A stretch of 64,000 bases of DNA from Lutraria lutraria (GCA_964023205.1 OZ026835.1:20163817-20227816), one strand, 5' to 3'. Counted from the stretch's first letter, positions 32,969 to 46,725 are shown. Numbers and translations: made by a program. Notes: a model not told the origin generated them from the sequence alone.

Positions 32969-35900
32969 ATGGCTTCAAGTAAAGAATACACACCTTTAAT
33001 GGATGAGTTCGATACTAATGATGAACCTATCTACGGTAATCTTGACCTAGGTACGTTCTTTTCTGTTTTGTCACCTACACAAGATATACAAGTATGTACA
33101 CTTTTATATTCACTCAACCCTTTGTAATACATCACTCAAAAAAGATGTCACAGTTCAACAAAGATGACATCGTATGTTGTATGTGCCCAGAGCGAAGGAT
33201 ACATAAGGGTATTGGACATGGGAAGTTTGCTCTAAAATGACACACTTTGCCAGTTATTTTAGCTATTCGAGGGCTGTTAAAATACACGGATCATGAAATT
33301 TAACAGTTGGATTTCAGCTAAAAGAAACAACACTTCACATAGCTAGAAACATACGTGATTACTATCTATACAGTTTTAATTCCAACTATAAAATTGTTAC
33401 ACTGTATGGTACAGTACAGATATATACACTGTCATATATTTTTGATTTTAGCTCAAATAGATCGATAAGAACACGATAGCGTAAACGAAAACCACAACTT
33501 GATTACAATGCAGAATTAGCCACGTTCGATTAGACTCTGAATTTAACCCCCAGTCCGACCCTGTATGATAAATAAAATGGTCAAATAAAGTACACGGAAC
33601 ACAAAAATATACATGAACTATGCTAATTATTCATAGAACACTAGATCACGTACACGTATTTCAGTTCGTGTTACTATTTGCGAAAACCTACAAACATTAT
33701 TAATTTTATAAGTTAAAGACTTGAAGATTCGTGAGGGATGTTTATGAAACAATTCACCAGCACAAGTTATCCTCTTCTCTTCTTCAATATATATTTAACG
33801 TACCGATAGTTAAAGTCACAAGTTATACGAGTTGTATAATTTATGATAAACCAAATTAATAATTCTCTATTACTATATATTAGGCACAAGAAGACCATCT
33901 GTGACGTCTCAGAATCCGGACTTCAGTGTAACTTTTGATGAATTACTATACAGGATACAATATGCATTCTTGGATAAGGAGTGAGTAATTTGATAACTAC
34001 ATGTATACGTTAAGCCATATATTCAACGAGTTACTTAACTGTATTAGTAACTTTACGGATATCCCTTCGAAAAAATATTGTCATTCATCAGATAGGATTC
34101 GTGTGTTCTCCTAATGTAGAGGTGCCTAGTCAATTTATGATGGAATGCATCTACCTATGTATGTATCATCAAGGAAGGAATGCACTAAGCACCTAATTTC
34201 CATTGTATGTTTAAATACAACATTAAAACATTTATTGATTTCTAATTTCCCATTTTCACGACCTTGCATGCTGTACAAGATATTTTTGTAATTCGTAAGA
34301 AAATTGTTAGTTTAGATGACGATAGAAGTTTAAAAGAATATACTTACCAATTATACTTAGTACCACAATCCAGTAAAGCCACTCGGTAGGGATGCGAATA
34401 AAAGTTGACCATGATAATTTTCATTAATTGTCCGAAGGTACTTTGGTAATGTGTTTCTAATCATTTCAGTTACGATGTCGAGGCAGATGTGAATCAACTC
34501 ATACAGCACTGTGATGAGACAGAAATAGATAGACTTCTACAGTGCCTCAATGCTTCACCACTATGTATACAACACAAACTAAACATAGCAAAGTATGTTA
34601 CTAGAAATCTGAGCTGTCTCGACATTCATACACCATGGACAATGTTTATTGTTGTTTAAATTCATTTTGGAGAGCACTTCAGTGTGTTAGCTGGGTTTAA
34701 CATCACGCCAACAGCCTGAGTTGTATATCACGTCATTTCATATTTTTATAATAGTGTGAAGATGCAAAATGAATATCTGTACGTATTAATCAGCCTACAA
34801 TAAGCAAATTTAACAGCTTCTTCACATGCATTGTTTGCTGGTCTCCGGTGGGATCCATACCATTTCACTACATATAAGGCCCTTCAATATCATTATAAAT
34901 ACGACTTTTCTTCCAACTTAGTTCTCTGAATTTTATTTGTATTACAAGCAGTTCAATATTGACATTAGTTGTCTTTGCAGTTGGAACTCCTCGGCGTTTG
35001 TCAAAAAAGTGCGTATTTCTCAGTTACGGAAATGTCCGGGTAGTTACGATTGTTAATTGTCTTTGGTTCAAATTCAAAAGATGTTTTATGTCCAGATTTT
35101 ATTGGATGATATATTGGCACCTTAAACTATAAAGCAACCATATTCGTGTGTACAGTTTTAGTGATTGTTAACCAAAGGAATTATCTTCCTGTTATCTTTT
35201 ACACCAAATCATGATATTTTCCAGGATTCTTCACAGAGAAGGAAATTTGAAACACAGATATAAACATGGAAAAAATCAGAAAATGCAAAAGGTTGGTTCT
35301 TAATATTTCCAGATAGCTTGATTTGGGTAATAATTAGTTCCTGAGTATGGTGCGATAGGACATGGTTAGATATGAAGAGTCATGCTGGCGGTTGAGAGGA
35401 AGATCACGTGGATGGGAAAGATGAGAAGGTATAATGTTGATGCAAATCAGGGATTTTGGCGAGTAGAAGAGGCGATAAATGAAGGAACCAATGGCAGTGA
35501 TTTAGAAGTTTTCCATCAACAAATGTTTCTCTATATCCTGATATCAGTGAATTACCTGCACATTCTCAGCCTAAATACTAGTATGGGTCCATTTTCTTCA
35601 TGTAGTATAAAAACCAAATATCAATGTTGAAATATAATGCAGTTATAAAACTATATTACTAATACTTATATAAAGAAATGCTTTTATTTTAGAGAAATGA
35701 TCCTGACAAGGTTCTAACCTCGTATCATTTATGGGAAGGCACGATTACAAGAATAACTGGTTTGTCATGTTGATGTCTTACATTATAAAGATTGGATGTA
35801 TTTGTTTTAATTAAATGATAGTATCTTATTTACTTATAAAGTTATAGAGTTAGTGACTGCAAAATACATGTTTCCATTTGAGCTGGGGGTATTTTATAAT

Positions 35901-38900
35901 TCTCTGTATAAGATTGGACAATATTATTTTAGTACACTGTCTGTTGTTAGAAAGATTACTCGTAGTTTTAAAGCTAGGTTCATTGACGGCATTTGGTATA
36001 TATGCTGTCATGTACACTTTACAGATAATCGCCCTAATCTTTTGGACATGTTACAGTATAGAGAAAATATATATGTTAGCAGCCATCTCCAAAAAATGAC
36101 TACCCTGTGAATACTGTGGATACTGAAAATAAACGATTCTAATGATTGTATTTCAGCCTTTTTTGGAAGCAATGTTGCTTCATATTTCCAGTTTGTGAGG
36201 ACTTTGTTATATCTCAACATCTGTATGATGATTCTTATCATAGGCTTTGTTGTTGTACCTGAAGTAAGTTTCCATTCTATATATGTTCATTAATACATCT
36301 ACTTCATATGCTTAAATCTCCAGTACCTGAAGTAAGTTTCCATTCTATATATGTACATTAATACATCTACTGCTTATGCTTAAATCTCCAGATTGCTTAA
36401 TGCTAGCTGTGATGTTTCGGCCTTTTTGTAAAATATTTTTCGATTTTACTTGCATTTGTTTATACCATGTTAATTGCTTTCGTATAAAACAGTATTGAAG
36501 GTTAAGTGTCACATCCAGAGATAATTGTGATTTTTGGTGTAATTATTGTGTACTAATTAAAGTATTCATTACATTATTGGGATGATGACAGTTATTGCTT
36601 CCTCTTACAACCTGGCATCTGGTAGAATGTCAAATAAACATTCATTGGGTTATACTCTTGATTAGTATCTTATTCTCTTTATCAATTTTGATTTTGATTA
36701 TTTCTTGAGAACACAACTTGCTCTTCTCACACCCTGGTGGAATATTTGTCATTCACATCATTGTCATGCATGGTAAATATTATAAAGATTTTATGGTACC
36801 AATTTTGATGAAATATCTTTTTGTCAGCATTCGTTTGAAAGTCTCATCCATGGATACTTTAACCTCCAATTAAATATTTCAATTTCAGATGCTTGAAGGG
36901 AATTTCCAGTCTAATAAGACGTACGCATACAACAATTTTGTAAGATTCTTGAAATATTTATTTCTATTATCATGTTCCTCACTCGTATCGAGAAACAAAT
37001 CTTTCCAACAGGTTATTGATCGTTAATCAGACATTTTCAGTTTAAAAAAAACATTGGGATTAACATTTGAAATGCATTTGATTTGATAAGTGAATATGTG
37101 GAAGTCAGAATAAGGCCGATGTATATATGCTTCGGTGATGACTTACATGCATAAGACTAGGATTTGATGAACATTACTCCAATGTTGTAAATCTGTACAT
37201 TGACTTTGTGTGTTTTATTACAGGGAGATTTGTCAGACAGTATAATATTCTACGGTCTGTATACAGATGACCTTGACCTCAGTTATCATATGCCACTGGC
37301 ATATTTCCTTACTTGGATATGTGCAAATCTATTCTGTTTTGTGACTGTGATTTCCATGTGAGTTAAAGAATTAGTTCTATAACTAAATATGTAAAATGTT
37401 AATTGTGTGGCAGTACATTAACTGTTTTTTTTATCTTTAAACCCTTAGTGGGGACTTCATTAGATTTTCTCTATTTCCAAAGTTCGTCGTTTACCGCATA
37501 TCTTACCTCTTTCAGCTGCATATTAAACATGGCCCAGGTATACAAGATTTAATTGATACTATTTTGCAATAGTTCTTATAAGAGTCCTTATATCTTCTGA
37601 TCATTCAATCAAAATCGGAGGATTGCATTGCAAAAATGATCATACTCTTTGTGACTCTATTTCGTTAGTTTACATTATCGAGTACCACATGTCTCCTGTA
37701 TTTCAGTATGATTTTACGGTATCAGAAAAGTAAATTGTCTGATGATAGAAGTAATGAATACAAGTTTGCCTGGAAAGTATTCTCTTCTTGGGATCATTCT
37801 ATAACCAGTAGACAAGGTGTTATAGACTTTAGAACATCGTATAAGACAGAAATGAAGGTAGGTTTCCATTTCATATTATTTTGTAAATTATGAAAGTCAT
37901 GCGCTCACGAGGAAATAACATTAAACATATAAATACATAAAAATTTAAATAAATGTTCAAGGTTATTTCAAGAAGATAAGGAGTTCAACATAAACTGAAT
38001 TTGATTATTTGTTTAGTGATGTTTAGCCTTCAAAGTATCAGATATTTTTTTAAATGGATTAAAAACATAGAGGTGAAAATGAATAGACTCGAATTAAATA
38101 CATATTAAGGCATAAAAGAATGTTTGTGTTTGTTTACCTGACCAACCCTAATTTTTCCAAACCGACTCTAGACTTTTTATTAGTCTCATGGAGAACGGTA
38201 CACGCATACTTTTTCGATAAAACTACAATGCGGTGATAAGCTATGATACTGGACGTAGAATGAATGACTAAAGGTATACAAATGACGTGTAGACATTCAG
38301 TCCTACATGCTTCTATGGTTGCCAACTAATGGTAACAGTTGTATATGCCTTCCATACTCTTTCACACATAGTTAATAATCACCATTTCAGGAATTGGTAC
38401 GAGAGGAGAAAAGTACTATAAAGGTGGATTTGTGTACTAGGTAAGTACGAGAATTGTCAAAAAAGTTCATGGTCACCCCTTTATTATTTTTCCCGTCATT
38501 ACATCAAATTAAGCTATACCATGGCAAAACATAATCCAAAACACATATTATCAATGTTTCTGAACAAATTGTAGTCATTATATTGAAAGTAACAGCCGAT
38601 TTAATAACCAATGGTAGCGTCTAGTGGGACATCCCAATTTTCGGGCAGTTGATGTTTATAGATACCACGGCGCAAAATTCATAATTTTGGCGAGATTCCA
38701 CTGAACGTCTGTCATTTACATACAAGCCGTTTGTATGAATATGTTTAAATACATGTACTCACTGTCACAAATGTTAACCATTCACACATTTTTAGGATAG
38801 TTTATACAGTTACCGAATCTGTCTCCGTTTTTTTTCAGAAATTAATATTGAGTTAATGCTGATTCTAGTGCAAAATTCATTTTATTATCATTGAAAGTGC

Positions 38901-41900
38901 TCTTGTTAGGCTTATTATCTGTTGGGATGAAAAAAAGCCTCTGTCTTTCATTAAAGGATTCAGAGGTATGTTGGTAGAGTGCTGAGTAATATAATTGTGC
39001 TAAGTCTGCTAGTTGGAAGTGGATTATTGATCTACCATGTGGCAGAGGATTGTTCATGGTCCCTTTGTGAGGGTGCTTGTCACGGTGGTTGTAAAGATAC
39101 ACCATTGAATAAACTAATTGAGACTTATCAGGTACATTATAACACGTGTTTGTACTCAAAATTTATTGTGTGGTAGCATGATTTTGTCCCGGAACACTAC
39201 AATGACTTATAATGTTACCCAGCTCTGTTCACTTGTGTTCCTGTTGCCATTCCTTAAACTATTAAATGCATAGCTCTCCTTCATCGCAGATTATTTTAGA
39301 ATTTATAAATTGTATGTCAAACATGTTGAGAAAGATGATTCCAAATATCCAACAAGAAACTGTAAATGTATGAAGTCATCAAACATTGTAAAAAAACTAT
39401 GTACAGTATTACTGTGTCCACATCTTCCCCAACACCATCTAAACTAGATATCTTAAACTTTTGTCGTACCGACACAGACTTCTTATTTACAGACAGTATG
39501 ACATTCGTATAATCAGAATGAAATCGTCCCATCTCGTTGTTAAACCATATGTATATTGTGTATGTTTTGTATGTTCAAGTTGACGTTTGTTGTTGCTGGT
39601 TTGAAGTTTGTAGTACCACCGATATTACAAGAATTGGTTAAAATTGAAGGCTGGCATCCAAGAGCGGCGACAAAATTAACACTAGCTAGGTACATAATAG
39701 GTTCCTAATCTTTTTGTATATTGATCTCAAACGTATTTGTGAGTGCAGTTCTTGCACTTCTTCCGGAAACCAAATTTTGTGGTGGATAAGAATAAGATAG
39801 GGATTCCTAAAAAATAGGTGAAAATTCTTTATTTTTGTGAGTTCTAACTTAATATGTCAGTGGTCAAAAGAACTGGTTTTCAGGAAAGCAGATTCAATAT
39901 ACATGCCGATTTAAACTTAGCCGTTGTTTCGACACATAATTATGCTCTGATATAGATTGGTATTGAAATTTATAGATGAACGACACCCGTAGCATGCGTT
40001 TGCACTTTAATACAATAATCTATGTATTTCACAAAAGTTTTAATCAATTATCAACTTCATGTGAGCTTTATGCAACGTTGCTGACAGTCACTTACTGCTG
40101 TGTACATTGTATGCTTTATAATAAATACTGTTACTTCATAAGTGCGATATAGTTTATTTCACAAGTTATTTTTATATAAAAACAAGAAATGTATTGAAAT
40201 AATGTTTTATATTATAGTATTTTATTCTTTGTAGAACAACAGTATTCTACATTGCAAGTTTGTTGACGTTCGTTTATTCATTGTTACAAGTCACTGACGA
40301 TTGTCAGAGCGACACAAATGTAAGTAAAGAACAATGTTAGCAATATACAAGTCTTATTATGAGAGTATGGTCAACCATTGTTGAAAATCATTCTTAAGTT
40401 AGCATCAACAGAATGTTGACTTTCTTCCACATATCTATTGTGTTACTATATTTTGATGAGTTGGTAGATATTCGCTTTAAAACATTTGAATACGTCAAAC
40501 TATGTTTTCAGATACACTTGACATGAATAGATATATACAGTCTAACAAACCTGTGAACAAGGCCAACCTTTAGAAAGACAAAATGTGGCCTTCATTAAAA
40601 GAAGGTCTTTATTCGGAGGTCATTTTGTTTCAAATACTAGTAATTAATGACGGTTTCTAAAAGAATGATCTTTATTCACAGGGTTGCCTTTATTCAAATA
40701 TGGCTGATAGCCCATGTTTGACTGTAATCTTATATACCCAATCACTTGTACATGGGTTGTAACATTTAACTAACTTTCCTTCATCCTCTTCAGAAATACT
40801 ATTTCAGCATCAATTTTTTATCATATTATCAGCATACTTATTCAAAGGTTCACGCTGTGCTCATTCTGTGTTTGTATATATCTGTGTTTGCAACGATGTA
40901 TACGAATCTTTTCAAATTATCTAAATTCTGTTCTATTTCAGAGTGCAAGTAATACGAGCATTGGACAATTGTGTTGTTGGGAGAACGAAGTCGGAGAAGA
41001 AATTCTCAAGGTCATCTTGGTTGATCTTGGAATTCTCTTAGCTGTCGGTATATTGTTCCATCTTCAGAGAGCTGCCTGGGTGAAGTGTTCATGTAAATTA
41101 GTGAGTGATTTGATTTTTTATTCCCCTCTGGCATCAAATGAGGCTGATGCATTATAGAGATTGTCTTGTCTTGATGTACACTCAGGTAATTTAACAAATT
41201 GTAATTATTTTTAAGCATAGCAATTTCAAAACCTCTTTATTTAGAACAATGAATAAATACAAAATGTACAGACACAATGTAAAACTAGCGTCAATCAATG
41301 TACTGGAGATGCAAAATGACACGAGCCTCTGTTATAATTGGCTGTTTTGGTCAGTCACGTGAGAAATGAGGCTGTGGTTTGTTCTTTTATTGCATATCAT
41401 GACACGCCTGCGCAAATACGTCCATTTTTTGTGACTAGTAAGTTTGCCACTGACATCATTCAAAGGATTGTAACAAGTGGTCATTGCATATATAGATATA
41501 TTTAATCATGTATAGTATTTTCCTACCTATTTGTTTTTCAGATTGGTTACAGTAAATTTGATGTTGTATCTTGCGTGTTAGATGTGATTTATGGTCAGTC
41601 CCTTATATGGTTAGGTCTATACTTCTCTCCAGTATTGGCGGCGCTTGGTATCGTAAAACTCATCATAGTGTTTTATTTTAGATATATCATTGCAAAGGTA
41701 AGACTCTTTCTTATTTTCTATGTATACTGTCAAACTTGTGAACAAAGGCCACAAGTTCGGAGGTTAATTTGTTCAATGTGTCCAAATAAACCACCCTGTG
41801 AATAAAGGCCCTTCTTTTGATAACCGTCATTGACAATTTAGAACAAAATGACCTCTAAATACGTAAAGGCCCCTTATTATTAAGGGCCACTTTATGTCTT

Positions 41901-44900
41901 TCCCAATGGTGACCTTTGTTCACAAGTTTGAACTTAGTAATGTTGACACACTCTCTGTAAACCAGGCATCGATGTTTATGATTTTTATATTTAGGTTGCT
42001 ATGGTTCCACCTCAACAATTGTTCCGTGCATCAAGTACTGGAAACTTTTACCTGGCTCTGTTATTGCTCAACTTCTTCATCAGTATCTTTCCAATGGCTT
42101 ATGCGATAATTGAGTAAGTTTATTTTTTTATGTGAGAATATTTTATTGAGCTTTTATGTCTGTATGAATTGATGAATACAATAACTGTTGTATACCTACG
42201 TTGGTTGAAAACATCATACATGTATTTCATTCTGAGAAACAGAACTAGTGATATACATTTGTATCCTGAGTCATGGTCTTTAATTCTGACTTTCGAAACC
42301 ATAAAATGCGAGCAGTTCAGGTGGTTGTAATGTATGTCACTATATGTTTATCATATAGTTATTTTGAAAAGGCAAAATTAATATTTGTTATTTAATCGAT
42401 CGTAACTTCACATGCGTACATTAGGGTACGTCTACTTCTGTCATATCGCACTTTTCGCATGTGTGGCAACTTCAAAGCAACATCTTAACATCATTATCAG
42501 TAATACCTTATATTTGGATAGCGTCATTAGATTTGAAGGCTGTGACATTAAGTGATAATTCGAATTCCTCGCGGTTATCTTAGCAAAGCACGTTTTAAAA
42601 CATTTGGTAAAAACAGTAAAATAGGTATAAATGTAATACTAATCATATTTATTGAAATAGTTGGTTGTACCAGGTAGTTGTATTTAGTTGTATATTTTAA
42701 TACAACTACAAAATGTACCTGGTTGTACGTGAGGGTCTGATAAGTATTCGTTGGTTACACAAGTGATTTTGTCCAGTTCGTTGTCGCCATAGTTGCAAAA
42801 GGGAATTACTGTTAAAATGTGCAAACTCTATGTTTGGTGTTTTAGGATTAAACCTTCAGTGGATTGTGGACCATTCAGAAATTTCAATTACTCATACAAC
42901 GTGATCAGTGACGAAATAGTGTCAGAGTTACCTCAGGGATTAGATGATGGACTTAGTTATATTGGAACACCAGCTGTGTTTATACCAATTCTAATTCTGC
43001 TTATGTGAGTGAAGAATACAAAGCTACTTTTATATAAACAGTGCAACCGCACCTCTCCAGAGCGGCCCTCTCTTAAGCAAAAACCTTCCTTCAACAACAG
43101 CATGATTCATTTCCATTGTACGATTTAATTATTAATTAAACCTCTATAGAGCAACAACCTCTGAACAACAACATAAGTTTGCTTCTCTCAAAGGGTGTTG
43201 CTTTGGAGAAGTTACACCTTATATACATTTGTATATACATGTGTATTTGTACAATGGTCAAGGGTATTTCAGACATAGTTATATCAATGAACAATAAATA
43301 ACTATGAAAACATGTATGTAAAAACATGGCAATTTACTATCGACACTTCTTTTGTATCACAGATTTATCACAATGGTGCCGGTGTTTCTCAAGATTGTGT
43401 TGGGAGGGTGGCGGGGGGGGGGCTTTACCATGGTGAAAACTCAATGGCATAAGTCAATAACTAGAGCATAAGGTCTACATAATTATAGTTCGTATTGTTC
43501 GATCACTAGACGGGTGGCACGTGATAATTTAGTTGAAACATTACGTCACGGGTCATATGTTCCCACTGCTAAACGGTAAAATGCCGTGTACGACAAACAA
43601 TATTCGACATCGATCACATAAATTATGTCACAAAGTATATAATATAGGTATGTGCTTTTTTTCGCCACTTATGTGATCGTTTTGTCACACCTGCGACAAA
43701 TGTGATTTGTTACAATGATTAACTGTGATATCCGATGAATCGCTGACAAACTTATTTATTGTTATTGTAACTTTCAGAATGTTTGTTGTGTACTTCAAAG
43801 TAAAATCTTCATCTTATAAAAAACTGATATCAGAACTACGAAGACAATTGAAATTCGTAAGTAAAATAAGTTAATTTTTCATATACCTGTTTATGCATAA
43901 AAATGGTTACGACTTCCGAAATGACAGCATCCGCATCAAAATAATTGTTTTATTTATTATTTCACTCTATTTTTTAATTACTGATATCTACAGATAGCTA
44001 CATGTGTTACATTAGACTGCTCATAACCAGTAAGCGTTTTGTTCAAAAATAGCTATTTGTCAAATGTATCGAGATTCGAGCATATATTCCCTAACTCTTC
44101 TCCAGACAGTTATTATTTATCCGGCTAGTACTTGTCGGTATAGTATCACTAGTTAAGTCATCCAGCAAGCACACATTTACGAATACCGCAATTAATCGAC
44201 ATACAATTCAACAACAACAACACATTTTAGTTGGTAAATAAGAAATCTATGTGTCTCCGTCTAGATAACGACCTGATCAATGTTATCGCAAGAAGAGTGG
44301 CCGACTCTTGTAGTGGTTATTTTGGCAGGTTTATTTCTATGTAAAGACAAATAATTTAATCACTATAATTTAGAATACCATTTTAATTCATGCATTAAAG
44401 GATATTAAAGGAGTCTAAATTCTTCGTCATTTTTTTGCAGGAAAGAAGAGTAGAAAAGAGAAAGATATTTGCTACGGGTCGTGCTATGTCAGGTATGGGC
44501 TGTGATATTAAATTAGAATCTAATTATTGAATGTGACCCATTCCAAATAACCTGCATGATAAGAAATATGTGTCCATACTTCATGGACTGTTCAAGAATT
44601 AAATCATAAGACGATAGTCTTAAAAATATGGGTACACATTCAAACCTGTGTTAGCAGCCATTTCAGAATAAAGGCAAATCTGTGAATAAAAGTTAATCTT
44701 TTAAAACCCATCATGGATCATTTTAGAACAAACTGACCTCCGAACAAATGTCACTTGTCAATAAAGGACATCTTATGTCTTTCCTAAAGGTGGCCTTTGT
44801 TCACACGTTTGACAGTATACTCATATTTTTTCACTATCGTCTACTTGGAAATTCGGAATTTATCTGTCTGTTATTCATTATGAAACCGTTTTTTTCTAGT

Positions 44901-45079
44901 TTTTTTTATTTATTTATTTTCCCCTCATTGGTTGATTTCTTCTTACAGCTGGTGCGTTAAGTCGATACACATCGAATGATAGTCTAGCAAATCCAACAAC
45001 GCCAGTCGCAAGACATAGAAAGATGTCTCAACAAACGGATGTTACAATTCTTGAGGAAGAAGAAGAGGAACATTTTTAA
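32969..45079 (+). CDS. Transmembrane channel-like (TMC) protein, complete, 20 exons
   Basis: Exons: 32969-33050, 33884-33980, 34470-34592, 35225-35291, 35693-35759, 36157-36263, 36889-36939, 37224-37357, 37707-37857, 38391-38440, 38957-39131, 39580-39689, 40235-40319, 40942-41100, 41542-41697, 41995-42113, 42846-43004, 43778-43856, 44441-44492, 44949-45079. They join in frame to 717 residues. Family signatures: FFGSNVASYFQFVR before TM1, FAWKVFSSWDHSI in the first long loop, VKIEGWHPR, and the TMC-domain hallmark CCWENEVGEE (444-453). Also IYGQSLIWLGLYFSP. About nine to ten membrane segments can be placed (near 161-181, 221-243, 318-336, 370-388, 408-424, 455-474, 506-532, 556-577, 618-640). 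The C-tail ends in an acidic run (EEEEEEHF). TMC1/2 act in mechanotransduction; this one looks nearer the TMC5/7 type, but the subfamily is uncertain. The start is the first in-frame ATG. Confidence 0.94.
36256..36391 (+). repeat. 68-bp tandem duplication spanning a TMC splice donor
   Basis: 36256-36323 and 36324-36391 are near-identical. Each copy begins TACCTGAAGTAAGTTTCC, so the last 8 nt of exon 6 and its GTAAGT donor are repeated inside the intron. Use of the second donor would add an in-frame TAA shortly after the normal boundary. Confidence 0.95.
40538..40724. mobile_element. MITE family A, copy in TMC intron 13
   Basis: Starts CAGTCTAACAAACCTGTGAA and ends CCCATGTTTGACTG with TA on both sides. 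The interior AATGTGGCCTTCATT and GGAGGTCATTTTGTTTC match the family. Confidence 0.85.
41727..41937. mobile_element. MITE family A, copy filling TMC intron 15
   Basis: Starts CTGTCAAACTTGTGAACAAA and ends CACAAGTTTGAACTTAG, flanked by TA. It occupies about 210 of the 297 nt of the intron between exons 15 and 16, starting 29 nt after the donor. Confidence 0.8.
43039..43218. mobile_element. MITE family B, copy 1
   Basis: Left CAGTGCAACCGCACCTCTCC then AGAGCGGCC; right GTTGCTTTGGAGAAGTTACA. A second copy is at 49727-49879. Palindromic, non-coding, in TMC intron 17. Confidence 0.7.
43402..43422 (+). repeat. G-rich run, potential G-quadruplex
   Basis: GGGAGGGTGGC followed by ten G residues, on the coding strand of TMC intron 17. 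It has enough G tracts for an intramolecular quadruplex in DNA or in the pre-mRNA. Effect unknown. Confidence 0.8.
44635..44815. mobile_element. MITE family A, copy in TMC intron 19
   Basis: Left CACATTCAAACCTGTG after TA; right TTGTTCACACGTTTGACAG followed by TA. The interior TCTTATGTCTTTCCTAAAGG matches the family. Confidence 0.8.
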
Positions 45080-45320
45080 CATAATAACTTTATATAAGCT
45101 TAAATGTTTGTTTCTGGTTACATGCTCATTAATGTGAAATATGATAATTACTGGAGCATTTTTAACATTATAACTTTTAATAAGGCTTAACCAATGTTTG
45201 TTTGTGGTTACATGTTAAATAAAGTGAAATATGATAATTAATTTTACATCTAGGGCAAATAATACATTTCAGTTCATTTAGGCCTAAACGGTTTGTTTCT
45301 GGTTACATGCTTATTGATAA
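45080..45320 (+). other. TMC 3' UTR with a three-fold repeated segment
   Basis: A segment beginning at the end of the coding region (CATTTTTAACATAATAAC) and containing TTTGTTTCTGGTTACATG recurs from about 45158 (CATTTTTAACATTATAAC, TTTGTTTGTGGTTACATG). It recurs partly again at about 45285. The poly(A) signal AATAAA at 45218-45223 lies in the second copy. Confidence 0.7.
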
Positions 45321-46373
45321 CATCGTCGGATACCCACGGTCGTTGCCTCCGCTGCGCTACGTACATCTCCCGTGGGATTTTTCTTTACCGATTCGCCGTT
45401 TTCATAGAATAGAACAGAATATACATTAACCAATAGAAACGACACTTACATTTTCGATACTCTCCGGCGTGGAGACGCAAATGAAAATCATAGGCACTCG
45501 ATTCCGTGATTTTTATACGTTTACATACGTTCTTTTGCAATTTCACCCATCAAACAATGCAAATCTGTCGAAAGAAAAATCTTCATTTTTTCCCTTATTG
45601 TGTGTATAAAATACACCAAGGTAGTAAACTCGCCATCTTTTCGTTTGACGGTAGTGACGAAAATAAGCGTGGGTCCCGGCTTTCCTTCTAAAAGCTGCCA
45701 ATTTCACCCATCAAACAATGCAAATCTGTCGAAAGAAAAATCTTCATTTTTTCCCTTATTGTGTGTATAAAATACACCAAGGTAGTAAACTCGCCATCTT
45801 TTCGTTTGACGGTAGTGACGAATATAAGCGTGGATCCCGGCTTTCCTTCTAAAAGCTGCCAAAACGTTTAAAGTTGGGGCACACTACAACGAAAGCAAGG
45901 TTCCCGGAAAGCACGTGCAGATTAGAAGGAAAGTCGGGACCCACGCTTATTTTCGTCACTACCGTCAATCGAAAAGATGGCGAGTTCACTACCTTGGAGT
46001 ATTTCATACACACAATAAGGGAAAAATTGAAGATTTTTCTTTCGACAGATTTGCATTGTTTAATGGGTGAAATTGCAAAAGAACGTCTGTAAACGTATAA
46101 AAATCACGGAATCGAGTGCCTATGATGAAAATGGCTGCGCCCACGAAAAAATGTTCGTTCTGTTTGTTTACAATTAAAAGTAAAGTTTTACGTGAAACGA
46201 ACATAGTTTTAGTACGAGCGATCTGATTGGCTGTTAGGCGCATTACAAGATTGTACTGCATCCAATCAGAATACGGTTTTAGTTATTTATCGAAACGGCG
46301 AATCGGTAAAGAAAAATCCCAAGGGAGATGTACGTAGCGGAGCGGAGGCAACGACCGTGGGTATCCGACGATG
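45321..46373. mobile_element. Fold-back DNA transposon, non-autonomous, with 8-bp target duplication
   Basis: The outer inverted arms 45321-45401 and 46293-46373 are about 81 bp and nearly identical, starting CATCGTCGGATACCCACGGT. Inner sequence 45482-45700 returns inverted at about 45918-46130, so the element can fold back almost end to end. ATTGATAA flanks both ends (45313-45320 and 46374-46381) as a perfect 8-bp duplication. A 161-bp direct duplication lies inside (45540-45700, 45701-45861). The 8-bp duplication fits hAT- or P-type transposases. No transposase frame is present. Confidence 0.9.
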
Positions 46374-46725
46374 ATTGATAATTGGATAGGTAGGTCAGGG
46401 CTTTTAAACTCTTGAAAGCGTTTGGAAAGGTACAAAAAGTAAGAAAGTGGACGTACCGTCCCTCGGTTCTAATAAAAAGTCTAGGGTCGCGGGGGAAACT
46501 TGGGGTAGGCCGAGTAAAGCATGGAATAAACCGTTTTCGCCTAACTTGGGCATTTACGGGATTATTTGTTGAAAGTCACAAACTATACAAACAGATGCTG
46601 ATTGAGCGGAATGATTTAACAATGTAAAGAATATACATGTATTTAAAGTTTGACATGGTAAATTAATTAGACTGTCCCAAGAAATAGTGTGTTGTTGATA
46701 TTAACACATCGGAGGGAGAAAACTA

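Noticed and set aside
35382..36110. Frames of 73-85 codons within TMC introns
   Set aside because: They are not in phase with neighbouring exons and the TMC reading is complete without them.
38826..38850. Strong T-run acceptor (TTTTTTTTCAG) considered as the start of TMC exon 11
   Set aside because: It leads to an immediate in-frame stop. The acceptor at 38955-38956 keeps the frame and gives the expected residues before the third membrane segment.
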